This document shows positions 35,385 to 43,957 of a DNA stretch of 64,000 nucleotides, piece after piece (position 1 is the first letter of the stretch; every line of letters starts with the position of its first letter). The notes beneath the pieces are model-generated. The model searched no databases, had not been told where the DNA came from, and saw only the letters and a program-made list of their open reading frames with translations. Origin of the DNA: Marinigracilibium pacificum (lineage in GTDB: Bacteria > Bacteroidota > Bacteroidia > Cytophagales > Cyclobacteriaceae). The position numbers and the translations under genes were made by a program. Location: positions 62,001-126,000 of the forward strand of contig NZ_JABBNU010000001.1 in NCBI RefSeq assembly GCF_012926615.1, in the 5' to 3' direction.

Positions 35385-36521
35385 ATGAAGCGAATTCTAT
35401 TTTTTGGTATAATTGCTATGACTATAATACAGTCGTGCAGTAGCGGGAAAAAACAGTTTGAGCAGGGAAACTACGAACAAGCTGTATTTTTAGCAGTTAA
35501 CCGACTACGTGATAAACCTGATAACAAAAAAGCAGCTGCAACTTTACAAGAAGCATATCCGCTAGCGGTTAATCTTCACCTGAGAAAAATCAATCAATAC
35601 AAAGCAAGTACTGATAGATTTAAGTATGATAAAATATCACAATCTTTCAAGACTCTTAACAATATGAACAGAGAGATTGAAAGATGTCCAGCATGTCTGA
35701 ATTTGGTAGATTCTCGTGGGTTTATGAATGAATATAACGAAGCTTCAAAGCTTGCCGCGGAAGAAAGATATCAGGCTGGTGTAGAATTTTTAGCCAATGG
35801 TGACCGTAATAGTGCAAAAGAAGCTATGGGTCATTTTAGAAGAGCTAATGAGTTAGTTCCAAATTATAAAGATGTTAATGATAAAATGGAAGAAGCTCAT
35901 TGGGCCGCAACATTAAAAGTACTTGTTGAACAAATCCCGGTTCATTCACAGGCTTTTGGATTAAGCAATGAGTTTTTCCAAAATCAAATCAATGACTTCC
36001 TGGCTCACCAGAGAACAAATGAGTTTGTAAGGTTTTTTACTATTGATGAAGCTAAAAAACTAAATATTGAGCAATTTGATCACTATATAAAAATGCAGTT
36101 TGATGATTTTCAGGTAGGAAACACCCTAATCCGAGAAAATGTAGAGACTATTACAAAAGATAGTGTTAAGATTGGTGAGGTAGAAGTAGAAGGTGTTAAA
36201 AAACCTGTTTATGGAACGGTAAAAGCAAAACTAATGGTGACAACTAAAAGTGTTTTATCACAAGGATTGCTTGATGTTCAAATCTGGGATGCTAGATCAA
36301 ACAGAATCTTGAGACAGGAAAAACTTCCTGGTCAATTCGAATGGGTATCACAATGGGGTAACTTTAATGGTGATGAGAGAGCGCTAACAAAAGAGCAAAT
36401 CCAAATCACTAAAAACAGAGAAGTTCCACCTCCACCTCCGCAAGATTTGTTTATAGAGTTTTGCAGACCTATTTATTCACAAGTTACAAATATGGTGTCA
36501 GGATATTACAGAGGCATTTAG
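35385..36521 (+). CDS. Lipoprotein with tetratricopeptide-like N-terminal part
   Basis: About 378 residues from the ATG at 35385, where a signal sequence and lipobox (TIIQSC, Cys 17) begin at once; the frame is open further upstream but without a sensible start. Residues 25-190 are helical with repeat-like blocks (FEQGNYEQAVFLAVNRLRD and EAMGHFRRANELVPNYKDV), and the C-terminal half is beta-rich and ends QVTNMVSGYYRGI. It is divergent from polA by 145 bp. Function unknown; an outer-membrane scaffold role would fit. Confidence 0.8.
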   Translation: MKRILFFGIIAMTIIQSCSSGKKQFEQGNYEQAVFLAVNRLRDKPDNKKAAATLQEAYPLAVNLHLRKINQYKASTDRFKYDKISQSFKTLNNMNREIERCPACLNLVDSRGFMNEYNEASKLAAEERYQAGVEFLANGDRNSAKEAMGHFRRANELVPNYKDVNDKMEEAHWAATLKVLVEQIPVHSQAFGLSNEFFQNQINDFLAHQRTNEFVRFFTIDEAKKLNIEQFDHYIKMQFDDFQVGNTLIRENVETITKDSVKIGEVEVEGVKKPVYGTVKAKLMVTTKSVLSQGLLDVQIWDARSNRILRQEKLPGQFEWVSQWGNFNGDERALTKEQIQITKNREVPPPPPQDLFIEFCRPIYSQVTNMVSGYYRGI

Positions 36522-36538
36522 AATACATAAAGAATATT

Positions 36539-36570
36539 AAAAAGGGTACTTCAGTTGAGGTACCCTTTTT
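36539..36570. terminator. Terminator between the lipoprotein and thioredoxin-like genes
   Basis: Ten-base-pair stem gggtacttca / tgaggtaccc with a two-base loop core, flanked by A5 and T6 tracts, so it can act on both strands. It lies between convergent stop codons. Confidence 0.88.
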
Positions 36571-36575
36571 TAATA

Positions 36576-37406
36576 TTAAATTTCTTCCTTTACCAATTGA
36601 TCCAGTCTTTTAAGATAATCCTGATTTTCAATTAGTGCCCTTTGTTTTGCATAACTATCAATGTCTCCATCGGATTTATAACAATAAGCAATAGCAAAGC
36701 TCTTAAATTGATTCAATTCAACATGGTCATTAGATAACTCAATCTTATTAAGCTTCTTAAGTGCTTTACTGTAATTCCCTTTTATAGCCTCATTAAAATA
36801 TTGGTTTAATTCAGCCTTAATAGAAACATTTTCATCACTTGAATTTTTCTGTACCTCCTTAAAGTAATAACTACTCTTATTAATAAACTCACGCTTCACT
36901 TCTCCCTTGGCTTCATTTTCGCCTATATTCTGAAACATTAAAGCAACTTCGGTCAAAAACACCGGGTCATTTTGCTTTTCTGCACCCTCTAAGAGCGTTT
37001 TATTCAACCCCCCTAATGATTCCGGCAATTGATCAAAAATTTCCAAATAGGTATCTGGTAATACATATCCATTCTTTTCCCAAATAACCTCTCCATCAGC
37101 AGTCATTAACATGACTCTTGGAATTGATGTAATGTTATACTTACGAGCCAAATCCTTAAATCTGTCAATATCGACTTGAAGAGGAACGAATTTTGAAGAG
37201 TACTGATTGATCTCAGGAGTATTCCATAGCTGAGCATCCATCTTTTTGCATGGACCACACCAAACTGCCCAAAAATCCACCAGCATAACTTGATCTTTTT
37301 CCAATGCTTTTGCCTGAGCCATTTTAAAATCCCGCTCCCAGATAATTTGGGAAAACAATGAGTTAGAGACTAAAATAAATAGAAATAATGTGAATGTTTT
37401 CTTCAT
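36576..37406 (-). CDS. Secreted thioredoxin-like protein
   Basis: About 276 residues from the ATG at 37406, which starts a signal peptide (FTLFLFILVSNSLFSQ). A thioredoxin fold occupies about residues 20-130 with the active site WAVWCGPCKKMD and the cis-Pro segment TSIPRVML. The rest (about 150-276) is alpha-helical and may be a TPR-like extension. It probably reduces or isomerises disulfides in the periplasm. An upstream in-frame ATG at 37475 is less likely because it would bury the signal sequence. Confidence 0.87.
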   Translation of the reverse strand: MKKTFTLFLFILVSNSLFSQIIWERDFKMAQAKALEKDQVMLVDFWAVWCGPCKKMDAQLWNTPEINQYSSKFVPLQVDIDRFKDLARKYNITSIPRVMLMTADGEVIWEKNGYVLPDTYLEIFDQLPESLGGLNKTLLEGAEKQNDPVFLTEVALMFQNIGENEAKGEVKREFINKSSYYFKEVQKNSSDENVSIKAELNQYFNEAIKGNYSKALKKLNKIELSNDHVELNQFKSFAIAYCYKSDGDIDSYAKQRALIENQDYLKRLDQLVKEEI

Positions 37407-37612
37407 ATTATTAGTTGATAATGGTTGAAAGATTATTTTAAAATAATTGGTTTTGATTTTTAAATATAATTTCATGATTCAATACATACCAAATTTTAAT
37501 ACGTTTTATGACCTAAATTAAATATTCAGATATTAATAAAATTATAATTGGAGAGCTATGATATACTGACTATATTATCAAAATCAACTAGTTATCACCC
37601 AAAACAACTATC

Positions 37613-38068
37613 ATGAATTTACCCTTAACACCTAGTCTTAAGAATAAAGTGATTAGCTTCTTAGCATTAGTTATTTTATCCTTTACTCTTATAAATTGCG
37701 ATGCTGGAAAAAAAGAATATGTATTTGTATCGATCAAAAATGAAAGTGAAAACGCTTTCGAAATAAAGTTTTATAAGAATAGTCAATTGGAAGATACAAA
37801 AAGTATTTCGACCAGTAATTCGTGGGTTTCTGAAGAGTATTTAGCCTCTGAACCTGATGGGTCATTTACTTTTCCAGATGATGTTTATGAAGGAGATTCT
37901 GCCGCTTTAATTTTTGATGATGGAAAACAACTATCCTTTAAAGTTGGTGAAATAACTGAGAATAATATTTATGAATTAAATAATTACGAAAAGATACAAA
38001 GGGAAAAGAATACATTAATCGAATACATTTATACTATAGACCAAAGCGATTATCAAAATGCCCAATAG
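37613..38068 (+). CDS. Small lipoprotein, unknown function
   Basis: 151 residues; a signal sequence with lipobox FTLINC (Cys 29) follows a basic N-terminus. The mature part is rich in Asp, Glu and Ser (YVFVSIKNESENAFEIKFY, then DDVYEGDSAALIFDDG) and likely forms one beta-sandwich domain. No family recognised. It stands alone between two convergent units and has its own terminator. Confidence 0.75.
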   Translation: MNLPLTPSLKNKVISFLALVILSFTLINCDAGKKEYVFVSIKNESENAFEIKFYKNSQLEDTKSISTSNSWVSEEYLASEPDGSFTFPDDVYEGDSAALIFDDGKQLSFKVGEITENNIYELNNYEKIQREKNTLIEYIYTIDQSDYQNAQ

Positions 38069-38092
38069 CAAAATTACTATATAAATAATAAC

Positions 38093-38121
38093 AGCTTGGG
38101 TTGAACTCCAGGCTCTTTTTA
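38093..38121 (+). terminator. Terminator of the small lipoprotein gene
   Basis: Seven-base-pair stem agcttgg / ccaggct with one G-T pair, then ctttttatt. It starts 25 nt after the stop codon. Confidence 0.7.
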
Positions 38122-38214
38122 TTATAAGAAACCACTGAAATCTAGCTGAGGCAATATCAAATCAAATTTTAAAATTCTACTCTTATTTCAGGTAACGAAT
38201 TGCTATAAAAAATA

Positions 38215-38252
38215 AAGAGCCCGACTAATAATCGGGCTCTTAACCAGCTATG
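38215..38252 (-). ncRNA. Candidate small-RNA 3' end, copy B (stem-loop plus conserved word)
   Basis: On the minus strand CATAGCTGGTT (38242-38252) is followed at once by a perfect 10-bp stem aagagcccga / tcgggctctt with a seven-base loop, then a T-rich tail. It is a strong terminator whose upstream word is shared with copy A at 38366-38408. No coding frame leads into it, so it may end a short non-coding transcript. It could instead simply terminate the helicase transcript, whose stop codon is about 300 nt upstream on the same strand. Confidence 0.35.
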
Positions 38253-38365
38253 GAAAGAAAGATATACTTGTTTGAACTCTTAAAGTAATGAAAGTTATTC
38301 ATCTCAATAAACCAATTAGACCAATGACTAATAATTGACGATGAATCTTCGCTTTTCGTCGATAA

Positions 38366-38408
38366 AATCCCGGAGGTTTGCTCCGGGATTCCCATTCAAC
38401 CAGCTATG
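38366..38408 (-). ncRNA. Candidate small-RNA 3' end, copy A (stem-loop plus conserved word)
   Basis: On the minus strand CATAGCTGGTT (38398-38408) is followed after seven bases by a perfect 10-bp stem aatcccggag / ctccgggatt with a five-base loop and a short T-rich tail (ttat). The same word precedes the stem of copy B about 156 nt further on. The stems differ in sequence while the leading word is kept, which is what duplicated small RNAs or paired terminators would show. Confidence 0.35.
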
Positions 38409-38536
38409 AAATAATCAACTTCTTTTAAGCGACTAACTTCATATGTATATTCCTTGAAAATGGAAAAGGTGAATGCGGTTTAGATAAACTAAAGGTAACT
38501 TTCGATTAATAACTTCATTTATTCGTTAAAACAAAT

Positions 38537-39853
38537 TTAACGTCTTCTTGATTTGCCTTTATTTTGATTTTTAGCTTTAAACTTTTTCTTTTCAGATTTT
38601 GGCTTTTTATCATGAAAAGCTCCTTTGAAGTTGGGATCTTCTTTTTTGCGCTGAAAATCAATTGCTTTTAGGATATTCTGCTTCTCTTCTTTTGGAGTTT
38701 CAGTAACTTCAAGATCCTCTGGTAAATCCTTAACAGGGATGGTCATCCTGATAATCTCTTCTATCTTTTTTATGTGATAATTTTCAGCCGGATTTTCAAA
38801 TGTTATAGCAGTACCAGACTTCATTGCACGTCCCGTTCTTCCAATCCGGTGTACATAGTCTTCATAAATTATTGGAACATCAAAATTAATAACATGCGAT
38901 ACCATAGAAATATCCATTCCTCTGGCAGTAACATCTGTTGATACAAGAACTCTGATTTCACCCTCTTTAAAATCATTCATAGCATTAATCCTGCTATTCT
39001 GACCTTTATTTGCATGAATTACACGGACACCACCCTCTATAGTACGCTCAAGATATTTAAAAATATTATCGGCCGTTCTTTTCGTCTTCACAAATACTAT
39101 TACTCTGGAAAGGTTTTCGTCTTTAAGTAAAAGCGTTAATAAGTTAACCTTAGTTTTAAAGTTTGGAACCTTATATAATTCTTGTTCTATTGTTTCGGCA
39201 GTTGTGGCTTGTGGGTCTATTTCTACACGCTCCGGAAACTCCAAAAACTCCTCAGACAATTTTTCTACTTTTTCAGGGAAGGTAGCCGAAAACAACAAAT
39301 TCTGCTTTTTCTGAGGAAGAATCTCTAACAATCTTAGTATCTGATGGAAAAACCCCATATCCATCATTTTATCAGCTTCATCCATTACCATTGTCTTAAT
39401 TTGCTTGGTAATAAAAGCTTCCTTCCTATAGATATCCATAAATCTCTGAGGGGTAGATATAATCAGATCAACACCTTGTTCTGCCAACTCAATTTGGGTC
39501 TTAGGACCAAGCCCACCATAAAAACTGACAATACGAATATCCAGATATTCACTAAATTTCCTGGCCTCCTCCTCTATCTGGAGTACAAGCTCACGTGTAG
39601 GAGCCAGTATTACAGCCCTTGGGTCCTTTCCCTGAGCATACTTAAGTTTCATTAATATAGGAAGCAAATAAGCTGCGGTTTTACCAGTACCAGTCTGCGC
39701 AATGCCTAAAACATCATGTCCTGCTGAAATAAGAGGTATAGCCTTTTGCTGAATAGGAGTGGGAGTAATGTATCCGGCCTCCTCTACTGCATTAAGGATT
39801 TGCTTGTTAAGTTTAAAATCTTCAAATGATGTTATTTCCTTTGACATGTTCAC
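38537..39853 (-). CDS. DEAD-box ATP-dependent RNA helicase (RhlE/DeaD-like)
   Basis: 438 residues. All helicase motifs are present: the Q motif (TPIQQKAIPLI), AQTGTGKTAA (I), PTRELVLQ (Ia), DEADKMMD (II), SAT (III), and HRIGRTGR (VI). The C-terminal tail (about 375-438) is strongly basic and ends KAKNQNKGKSRRR, an RNA-binding tail common in RhlE-type helicases. It remodels RNA structure in ribosome assembly or decay, often in the cold. It is divergent from dihydroorotase with 53 bp between the start codons. Confidence 0.94.
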   Translation of the reverse strand: MNMSKEITSFEDFKLNKQILNAVEEAGYITPTPIQQKAIPLISAGHDVLGIAQTGTGKTAAYLLPILMKLKYAQGKDPRAVILAPTRELVLQIEEEARKFSEYLDIRIVSFYGGLGPKTQIELAEQGVDLIISTPQRFMDIYRKEAFITKQIKTMVMDEADKMMDMGFFHQILRLLEILPQKKQNLLFSATFPEKVEKLSEEFLEFPERVEIDPQATTAETIEQELYKVPNFKTKVNLLTLLLKDENLSRVIVFVKTKRTADNIFKYLERTIEGGVRVIHANKGQNSRINAMNDFKEGEIRVLVSTDVTARGMDISMVSHVINFDVPIIYEDYVHRIGRTGRAMKSGTAITFENPAENYHIKKIEEIIRMTIPVKDLPEDLEVTETPKEEKQNILKAIDFQRKKEDPNFKGAFHDKKPKSEKKKFKAKNQNKGKSRRR

Positions 39854-39906
39854 TGATGGGTTTTGCTCAGAAAAAGACGCTATCTTTACAAATAAAAATC
39901 AGAAAG

Positions 39907-41247
39907 ATGCGCAGTTATTTGATTTCCAATGCAAATATAGTCAATGAAGGCAGGATATTTACAGGAGATGTCCTGATTAAAGATGGAAGAATTGAAGAGA
40001 TCTCTTCATCGATCTCAGCAGATAAAGCGGATGAAGTAATAGATGCTAACGGAAAATATCTTTTTCCGGGAGTAATTGATGACCAGGTCCACTTTCGCGA
40101 ACCGGGACTAACTCACAAAGCAACTATAGGAACAGAATCCAGAGCAGCTGTAGCTGGAGGTGTAACATCTTTCATGGAAATGCCAAATACTGTTCCACAA
40201 GCACTCACTCAGGAGCTTCTTGCTGATAAATATGCTATTGCAGCAAAATCTTCACCCGCAAACTATTCATTTTTTATGGGTGCCAGTAATGACAACCTTG
40301 ATGAAGTTTTAAAAACTGATCCTTCTAAAGTCTGTGGAGTAAAAGTTTTTATGGGCTCCAGCACAGGAAACATGCTTGTTGACAATCAACAGACCTTAGA
40401 GTCGATTTTTTCTTCTACACCTATGCTCATCGCTACCCATTGTGAAGATGAAGAAACTATCAGAGCAAATACTGCTGAATACATAAAAAAATACGGAGAT
40501 GATATTCCAATCAAATATCACCCGATAATCAGATCTGAAGAGGCTTGCTACAAATCTTCCTCATTTGCAGTGTCATTAGCTAAGAAACACGGTGCCAGAC
40601 TTCATGTTTTACATATAAGCACTGCTAAAGAGTTAGAATTATTCTCTAATGAATTGCCACTTGAAGAGAAAAAGATTACTGCTGAAGCCTGCATACATCA
40701 TTTATGGTTTTCAGATGAAGATTATGATGAAAAAGGAACATTGATAAAATGGAATCCTGCAGTTAAAAAAGCATCTGATAGAGCAGCTATATGGGAGGCT
40801 GTTAATAATAACACTATTGATGTAATAGCTACAGACCATGCTCCTCACACAATGGAAGAAAAGCAAAATCCATATACTAAAGCTCCAAGTGGGGGCCCGT
40901 TAATTCAACATAGCCTTGTTGCAATGATTGATAAATACAAAGAAGGAAAAATCACATTGGAACATATCGCCGAAAAAATGGCTCATTCACCTGCCAGATT
41001 ATTCAGAATAAAAGAGAGAGGGTATATTCGCGAAGGATACTATGCCGACCTTGCACTGGTTGATCTTAATGAAACAACTCCTGTAAATAAAGAAAACATC
41101 TTATATAAATGTAAATGGTCTCCTTTTGAAGGGTATACATTTAAAAGCCAGGTAACACATACATTTGTATCAGGAAATAAAGTTTATGAAAACGGGGCTG
41201 TTTTCGACGATAAAATAGGTATGAGGATGGAATTTAACATTGATTGA
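39907..41247 (+). CDS. pyrC: Dihydroorotase
   Basis: 446 residues from the ATG at 39907. A longer frame overlaps the helicase gene and would add a non-homologous N-terminus, so the shorter start is used. The metal site reads DDQVHFREPG, where the first His of the usual HxH is replaced by Gln, as I remember for the Bacteroidota group. The carboxylated Lys is in GVKVFMG, later ligands in ATHCEDE and HVLHIST, and the catalytic Asp in IATDHAPHT. It closes N-carbamoyl-aspartate to dihydroorotate in pyrimidine synthesis. No other pyrimidine genes are nearby. Confidence 0.92.
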   Translation: MRSYLISNANIVNEGRIFTGDVLIKDGRIEEISSSISADKADEVIDANGKYLFPGVIDDQVHFREPGLTHKATIGTESRAAVAGGVTSFMEMPNTVPQALTQELLADKYAIAAKSSPANYSFFMGASNDNLDEVLKTDPSKVCGVKVFMGSSTGNMLVDNQQTLESIFSSTPMLIATHCEDEETIRANTAEYIKKYGDDIPIKYHPIIRSEEACYKSSSFAVSLAKKHGARLHVLHISTAKELELFSNELPLEEKKITAEACIHHLWFSDEDYDEKGTLIKWNPAVKKASDRAAIWEAVNNNTIDVIATDHAPHTMEEKQNPYTKAPSGGPLIQHSLVAMIDKYKEGKITLEHIAEKMAHSPARLFRIKERGYIREGYYADLALVDLNETTPVNKENILYKCKWSPFEGYTFKSQVTHTFVSGNKVYENGAVFDDKIGMRMEFNID

Positions 41248-41311
41248 AAAAAATTAACCATTAATCTTTGCAGTTTATCTATCCTTGTCTAAATTTGCTG
41301 CCCAATTAGAC

Positions 41312-41386
41312 GGTGATTGTAGCTCAGTTGGTTAGAGCGCTAGTTTGTGGCACTAGAGGCCGCCGGTTCGAATCCGGTCTTTCACC
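41312..41386 (+). tRNA. tRNA-His (anticodon GTG)
   Basis: A full cloverleaf: D-stem GCTC / GAGC with loop AGTTGGTTA, anticodon stem CTAGT / ACTAG around the loop TTGTGGC (anticodon GTG), and T-arm GCCGG TTCGAAT CCGGT. The extra 5' G (G-1) opposite C73, the identity mark of tRNA-His, is present at 41312. The acceptor stem GTGATTG / CTTTCAC has two adjacent T-T mismatches (pairs 5-68 and 6-67). CCA is not encoded. A terminator follows. Confidence 0.93.
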
Positions 41387-41391
41387 CGAAA

Positions 41392-41419
41392 AAGCTCTCA
41401 AGAAATTGAGGGCTTTTTT
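41392..41419 (+). terminator. Terminator of the tRNA-His transcript
   Basis: Ten-base-pair stem aagctctcaa / ttgagggctt with one G-T pair and a GAAA tetraloop, followed by Ts. It begins five bases after the tRNA. Confidence 0.92.
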
Positions 41420-41479
41420 GTTTTCTGATTTTTACTATTTATATTCAGCCTCATTAATTTTTTTAACATTAAAGAGGCG

Positions 41480-41833
41480 ATGCTTACCAGAAAAATATCA
41501 AAATATTCAGCCATCATTTTTACAATTCTTTTGGCTGTACTCTGCGCAGAATTACTCAAAAAACTAATTCACGGATACAAAGATTTTAATAACCCATATT
41601 TATCCACACTTATAATTATGCTTGCAATGGTATTTATTTACTACCCGGCATACCATTTTATTAAGCACCTTGCAGAGAAGTTTTCGAGATCATATATCCG
41701 TAATAGTAAAAAGGTTTTCAGAAGCAAATACCTGGGAATATTCTTGGCTGTAACTATCGGTTTATCAGCAATTTATTGTATCTTCCTATACTTATGGTTT
41801 AATATAAATGTTCTGCATATAGCTGGCCTGTAA
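41480..41833 (+). CDS. Small membrane protein, unknown
   Basis: 117 residues with three hydrophobic helices (about 8-27, 40-62 and 88-112) and a Lys/Arg-rich loop between helix 2 and 3 (KFSRSYIRNSKKVFRSK). No family recognised. Its stop codon overlaps the start of the next gene as TAATG, so the two are translationally coupled. It follows the tRNA-His terminator. Confidence 0.68.
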   Translation: MLTRKISKYSAIIFTILLAVLCAELLKKLIHGYKDFNNPYLSTLIIMLAMVFIYYPAYHFIKHLAEKFSRSYIRNSKKVFRSKYLGIFLAVTIGLSAIYCIFLYLWFNINVLHIAGL

Positions 41834-42084
41834 TGATTAGTCTAAACACTTTTATGGCCCTTTCCAAAATCGAAAAGATAAAGACATTATATCTTCAAGG
41901 GGAATTTATTGTGTCAATCAGGTACTATAAACACAAGGTGAACTTATATCTATTGGCAAACAATTATGTAGAGGTATTTTATAATCCTAAAACGGATAAA
42001 GTTGATAAAATAGCACCTTTAGACTTTACTGAAAAAAGAATGAAATTTTATACTGATCAAATTTCGTTACCTGCAGTAAGTTGA
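41833..42084 (+). CDS. Small soluble protein, unknown
   Basis: 83 residues beginning MISLNTFMALSKIEKIKTLYLQG. It has an amphipathic first helix followed by four or five short beta strands (VSIRYYKHKVNLYLLANNYVEVFYN). No motif recognised. It is coupled to the upstream membrane gene through TAATG. The last 28 nt overlap the end of coaE on the other strand. Confidence 0.68.
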   Translation: MISLNTFMALSKIEKIKTLYLQGEFIVSIRYYKHKVNLYLLANNYVEVFYNPKTDKVDKIAPLDFTEKRMKFYTDQISLPAVS

Positions 42085-42668
42085 TTGTGTAATTTTATTA
42101 CAGGCTCTAAAACACTTTGCTCATTATCGTTATATACAACAAGGTCAGCAAGCTTTTTCTTTTTACCCTCACCCCATTGTTTATCCATTATAGCTAATAC
42201 CTGCTCTTTAGATCGTTGGGAATCTCTTAATAACACTCTATTAAGTCGTATTTCCTTAGGAACACTGACATGAATAACTTGATCAAGGGCTTTATAACTA
42301 CCTGCTTCAAAAAGCAATGCTGCTTCTTTAATTAAATATTTATGATCATTATTCTGGCTAACCCAATTTTCAAAATCTTTGCCCACTGCCGGGTGAACCA
42401 AAGAATTTATCAGATTTATGTTTCCCTCATCTGAGAACACTTTTTCGGCAAGGTAAGATCTATTTGGTAATCCATTTGGCAGGTACGACTCTTCACCAAA
42501 AGCTTCAATTATTTTCACCTTTAGTTCCTCATCGTTTGCCAATAGTAACTTGGCTCTTGAATCGGCATCATAAACAGGAACACCTAAAGCTGAAAAAACT
42601 TTACAAACAGTGCTTTTACCAGCACCAATTCCTCCGGTAACACCGATAAGCTTAGGCTTATTCATCAT
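42057..42668 (-). CDS. coaE: Dephospho-CoA kinase
   Basis: 203 residues. It has the P-loop GVTGGIGAGKST near residues 9-20, the substrate-binding DADSRAKLLL and the LID-side HVSVPKEIRLNRVLLRD. It phosphorylates dephospho-CoA at the 3' hydroxyl to finish CoA. The start overlaps the end of the YbbR-like gene by 11 nt, and it is the last gene of a conserved run (nusB, ytxH, DUF1573, yajC, ybbR, coaE). Confidence 0.95.
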   Translation of the reverse strand: MMNKPKLIGVTGGIGAGKSTVCKVFSALGVPVYDADSRAKLLLANDEELKVKIIEAFGEESYLPNGLPNRSYLAEKVFSDEGNINLINSLVHPAVGKDFENWVSQNNDHKYLIKEAALLFEAGSYKALDQVIHVSVPKEIRLNRVLLRDSQRSKEQVLAIMDKQWGEGKKKKLADLVVYNDNEQSVLEPVIKLHNQLTAGNEI

Positions 42669-43611
42669 AAACTAATTGAATAGAACTTGAATCATATGAC
42701 AGCACTTTCATAATAGCAGGGTAATCGATTACATTCGGCCTTATAGTAGAATCTGATTTAATACTATCATAATTCAGCTCTACCACAATATCGCTGCTAT
42801 CAAGTCCACTTCTGTTTTTTAAGAAATAATAGGTTACAGAAATTTTCTCTTTTTCGGGCCTGATATTATCTGGAAAATTAACCATTTTTAATGGCACCAT
42901 CTTCTGAATCTGGTTGGCCTTTTTAACACCTATTGAAATATTAATTTCTTCAGGGCTGCCTGAAACATATTCTGTAATAAATGGAGTAGTAATTATTTCC
43001 TGATAATCTCCATCTAGTGGACTTTCATTTTTTAGCACAATGTTTAAAGTATCAGGTAAGCTATCAATCATTGACTTAGGCCCCGAATATTTTATGTATC
43101 GGGTACTGAACATGATACTATCATTATAATAAAACAATGGCTTAAACTGTACCGTAGTTGAATCAATATCCAAAAACACCTTCTTTTCAGTGAAATACTG
43201 AATATCAAAAGAAATGGTATCTGTTAGAATACTGAGTATCGTAAGGTTAGAAAATTCATCAGAAATAATATCCTCTACAGAGCTAGTAAGAATATATTTT
43301 TGTTCTGTTGGATTCTGGATGGGTATTAGAACCGGGTCTTTGTTTATTCCAAGGGTAGTTCGTAAAAGCTCCCAGCCTCCACCATTGAGTTGTAATGAAA
43401 TGGTATTAGTCGGTTCTTTTACAATCACCGTACTATCACTATTATAAGTGAATTCTACGGGGTAATTAACTATTGCTTCGTAGTCAGTTTTATTAAGGGC
43501 ATTAAAAAACCAAAAAGTAGTGGCGCCCAAAATACAGAGCGCCATTACTTTTGCATTACTTTTTGAAACTGATTTTAAAAAGTTATTAATACTTCTTAAG
43601 AAGTCACTCAT
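42658..43611 (-). CDS. YbbR-like domain protein
   Basis: 317 residues with an N-terminal membrane anchor (about residues 20-38, VMALCILGATTFWFFNA) and a beta-rich exposed part with YbbR-type repeats, visible as VEFTYNSDSTVIVKEPTNTISLQLNG near residues 50-75 and WFFNALNKTDYEA just after the anchor. YbbR/CdaR proteins regulate the diadenylate cyclase in firmicutes; no dacA gene lies here, so the role may differ. It sits between yajC and coaE, the usual Bacteroidota order. Confidence 0.85.
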   Translation of the reverse strand: MSDFLRSINNFLKSVSKSNAKVMALCILGATTFWFFNALNKTDYEAIVNYPVEFTYNSDSTVIVKEPTNTISLQLNGGGWELLRTTLGINKDPVLIPIQNPTEQKYILTSSVEDIISDEFSNLTILSILTDTISFDIQYFTEKKVFLDIDSTTVQFKPLFYYNDSIMFSTRYIKYSGPKSMIDSLPDTLNIVLKNESPLDGDYQEIITTPFITEYVSGSPEEINISIGVKKANQIQKMVPLKMVNFPDNIRPEKEKISVTYYFLKNRSGLDSSDIVVELNYDSIKSDSTIRPNVIDYPAIMKVLSYDSSSIQLVYDE

Positions 43612-43616
43612 CCATT

Positions 43617-43940
43617 TTAATTATCTTTTTTTGAACCTTCATTAACTCTTTTTGAGTTTTCAAGTGATATAGCCGAACGTTCAAAAGTAAGTTTAAACCC
43701 TCTTTCAACTTCAACAACTACTGTGTCATCATTTGGAAGGTCAAAAATCTTACCATGTAGACCGCCGATGGTTACTACACGATCTCCTTTTTTTAATTCA
43801 CTAATAAATTTCTTAGTGTCTTTTTGTTTCTTTTGCTGAGGGCGGATCATAAAAAAGTAAAAGATCACAATTATGGCAACAAAGAAAATAATTTGTTCCA
43901 CACCCCCACCGGAGGCCTGTAGTAATATTGAGTCAAACAT
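43617..43940 (-). CDS. yajC: Preprotein translocase subunit YajC
   Basis: 107 residues with a single N-terminal membrane helix (IIFFVAIIVIFYFFMI) followed by the hallmark RPQQKKQKD and a small beta domain with GDRVVTIGGLHGKI. YajC assists the SecDF part of the translocon. It is 17 nt downstream of the DUF1573 gene and 5 nt upstream of ybbR. Confidence 0.95.
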   Translation of the reverse strand: MFDSILLQASGGGVEQIIFFVAIIVIFYFFMIRPQQKKQKDTKKFISELKKGDRVVTIGGLHGKIFDLPNDDTVVVEVERGFKLTFERSAISLENSKRVNEGSKKDN

Positions 43941-43957
43941 TAATTAGTCTTTAAAAA

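Larger units (their letters stand above)
38069..38536. other. 468-bp gene-free region between convergent genes
   Basis: This stretch contains no credible reading frame. It holds the terminator of the small lipoprotein gene (38093-38121) and two further stem-loops (38215-38241, 38366-38390), each next to a copy of the 11-base word aaccagctatg. The remaining sequence is plain AT-rich spacer. Confidence 0.7.

Noticed and set aside
39344-39655. 103-codon plus-strand frame inside the DEAD-box helicase
   Set aside because: Antisense to conserved helicase motifs; a shadow frame.
39826-39906. Upstream extension of the dihydroorotase frame into the helicase gene
   Set aside because: The added 27 residues are not homologous to dihydroorotases and overlap the opposite-strand helicase start; the ATG at 39907 fits the family.
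41313-41567. Plus-strand open frame of 84 codons running through the tRNA
   Set aside because: It reads through tRNA-His and its terminator hairpin, so it is an accidental frame.
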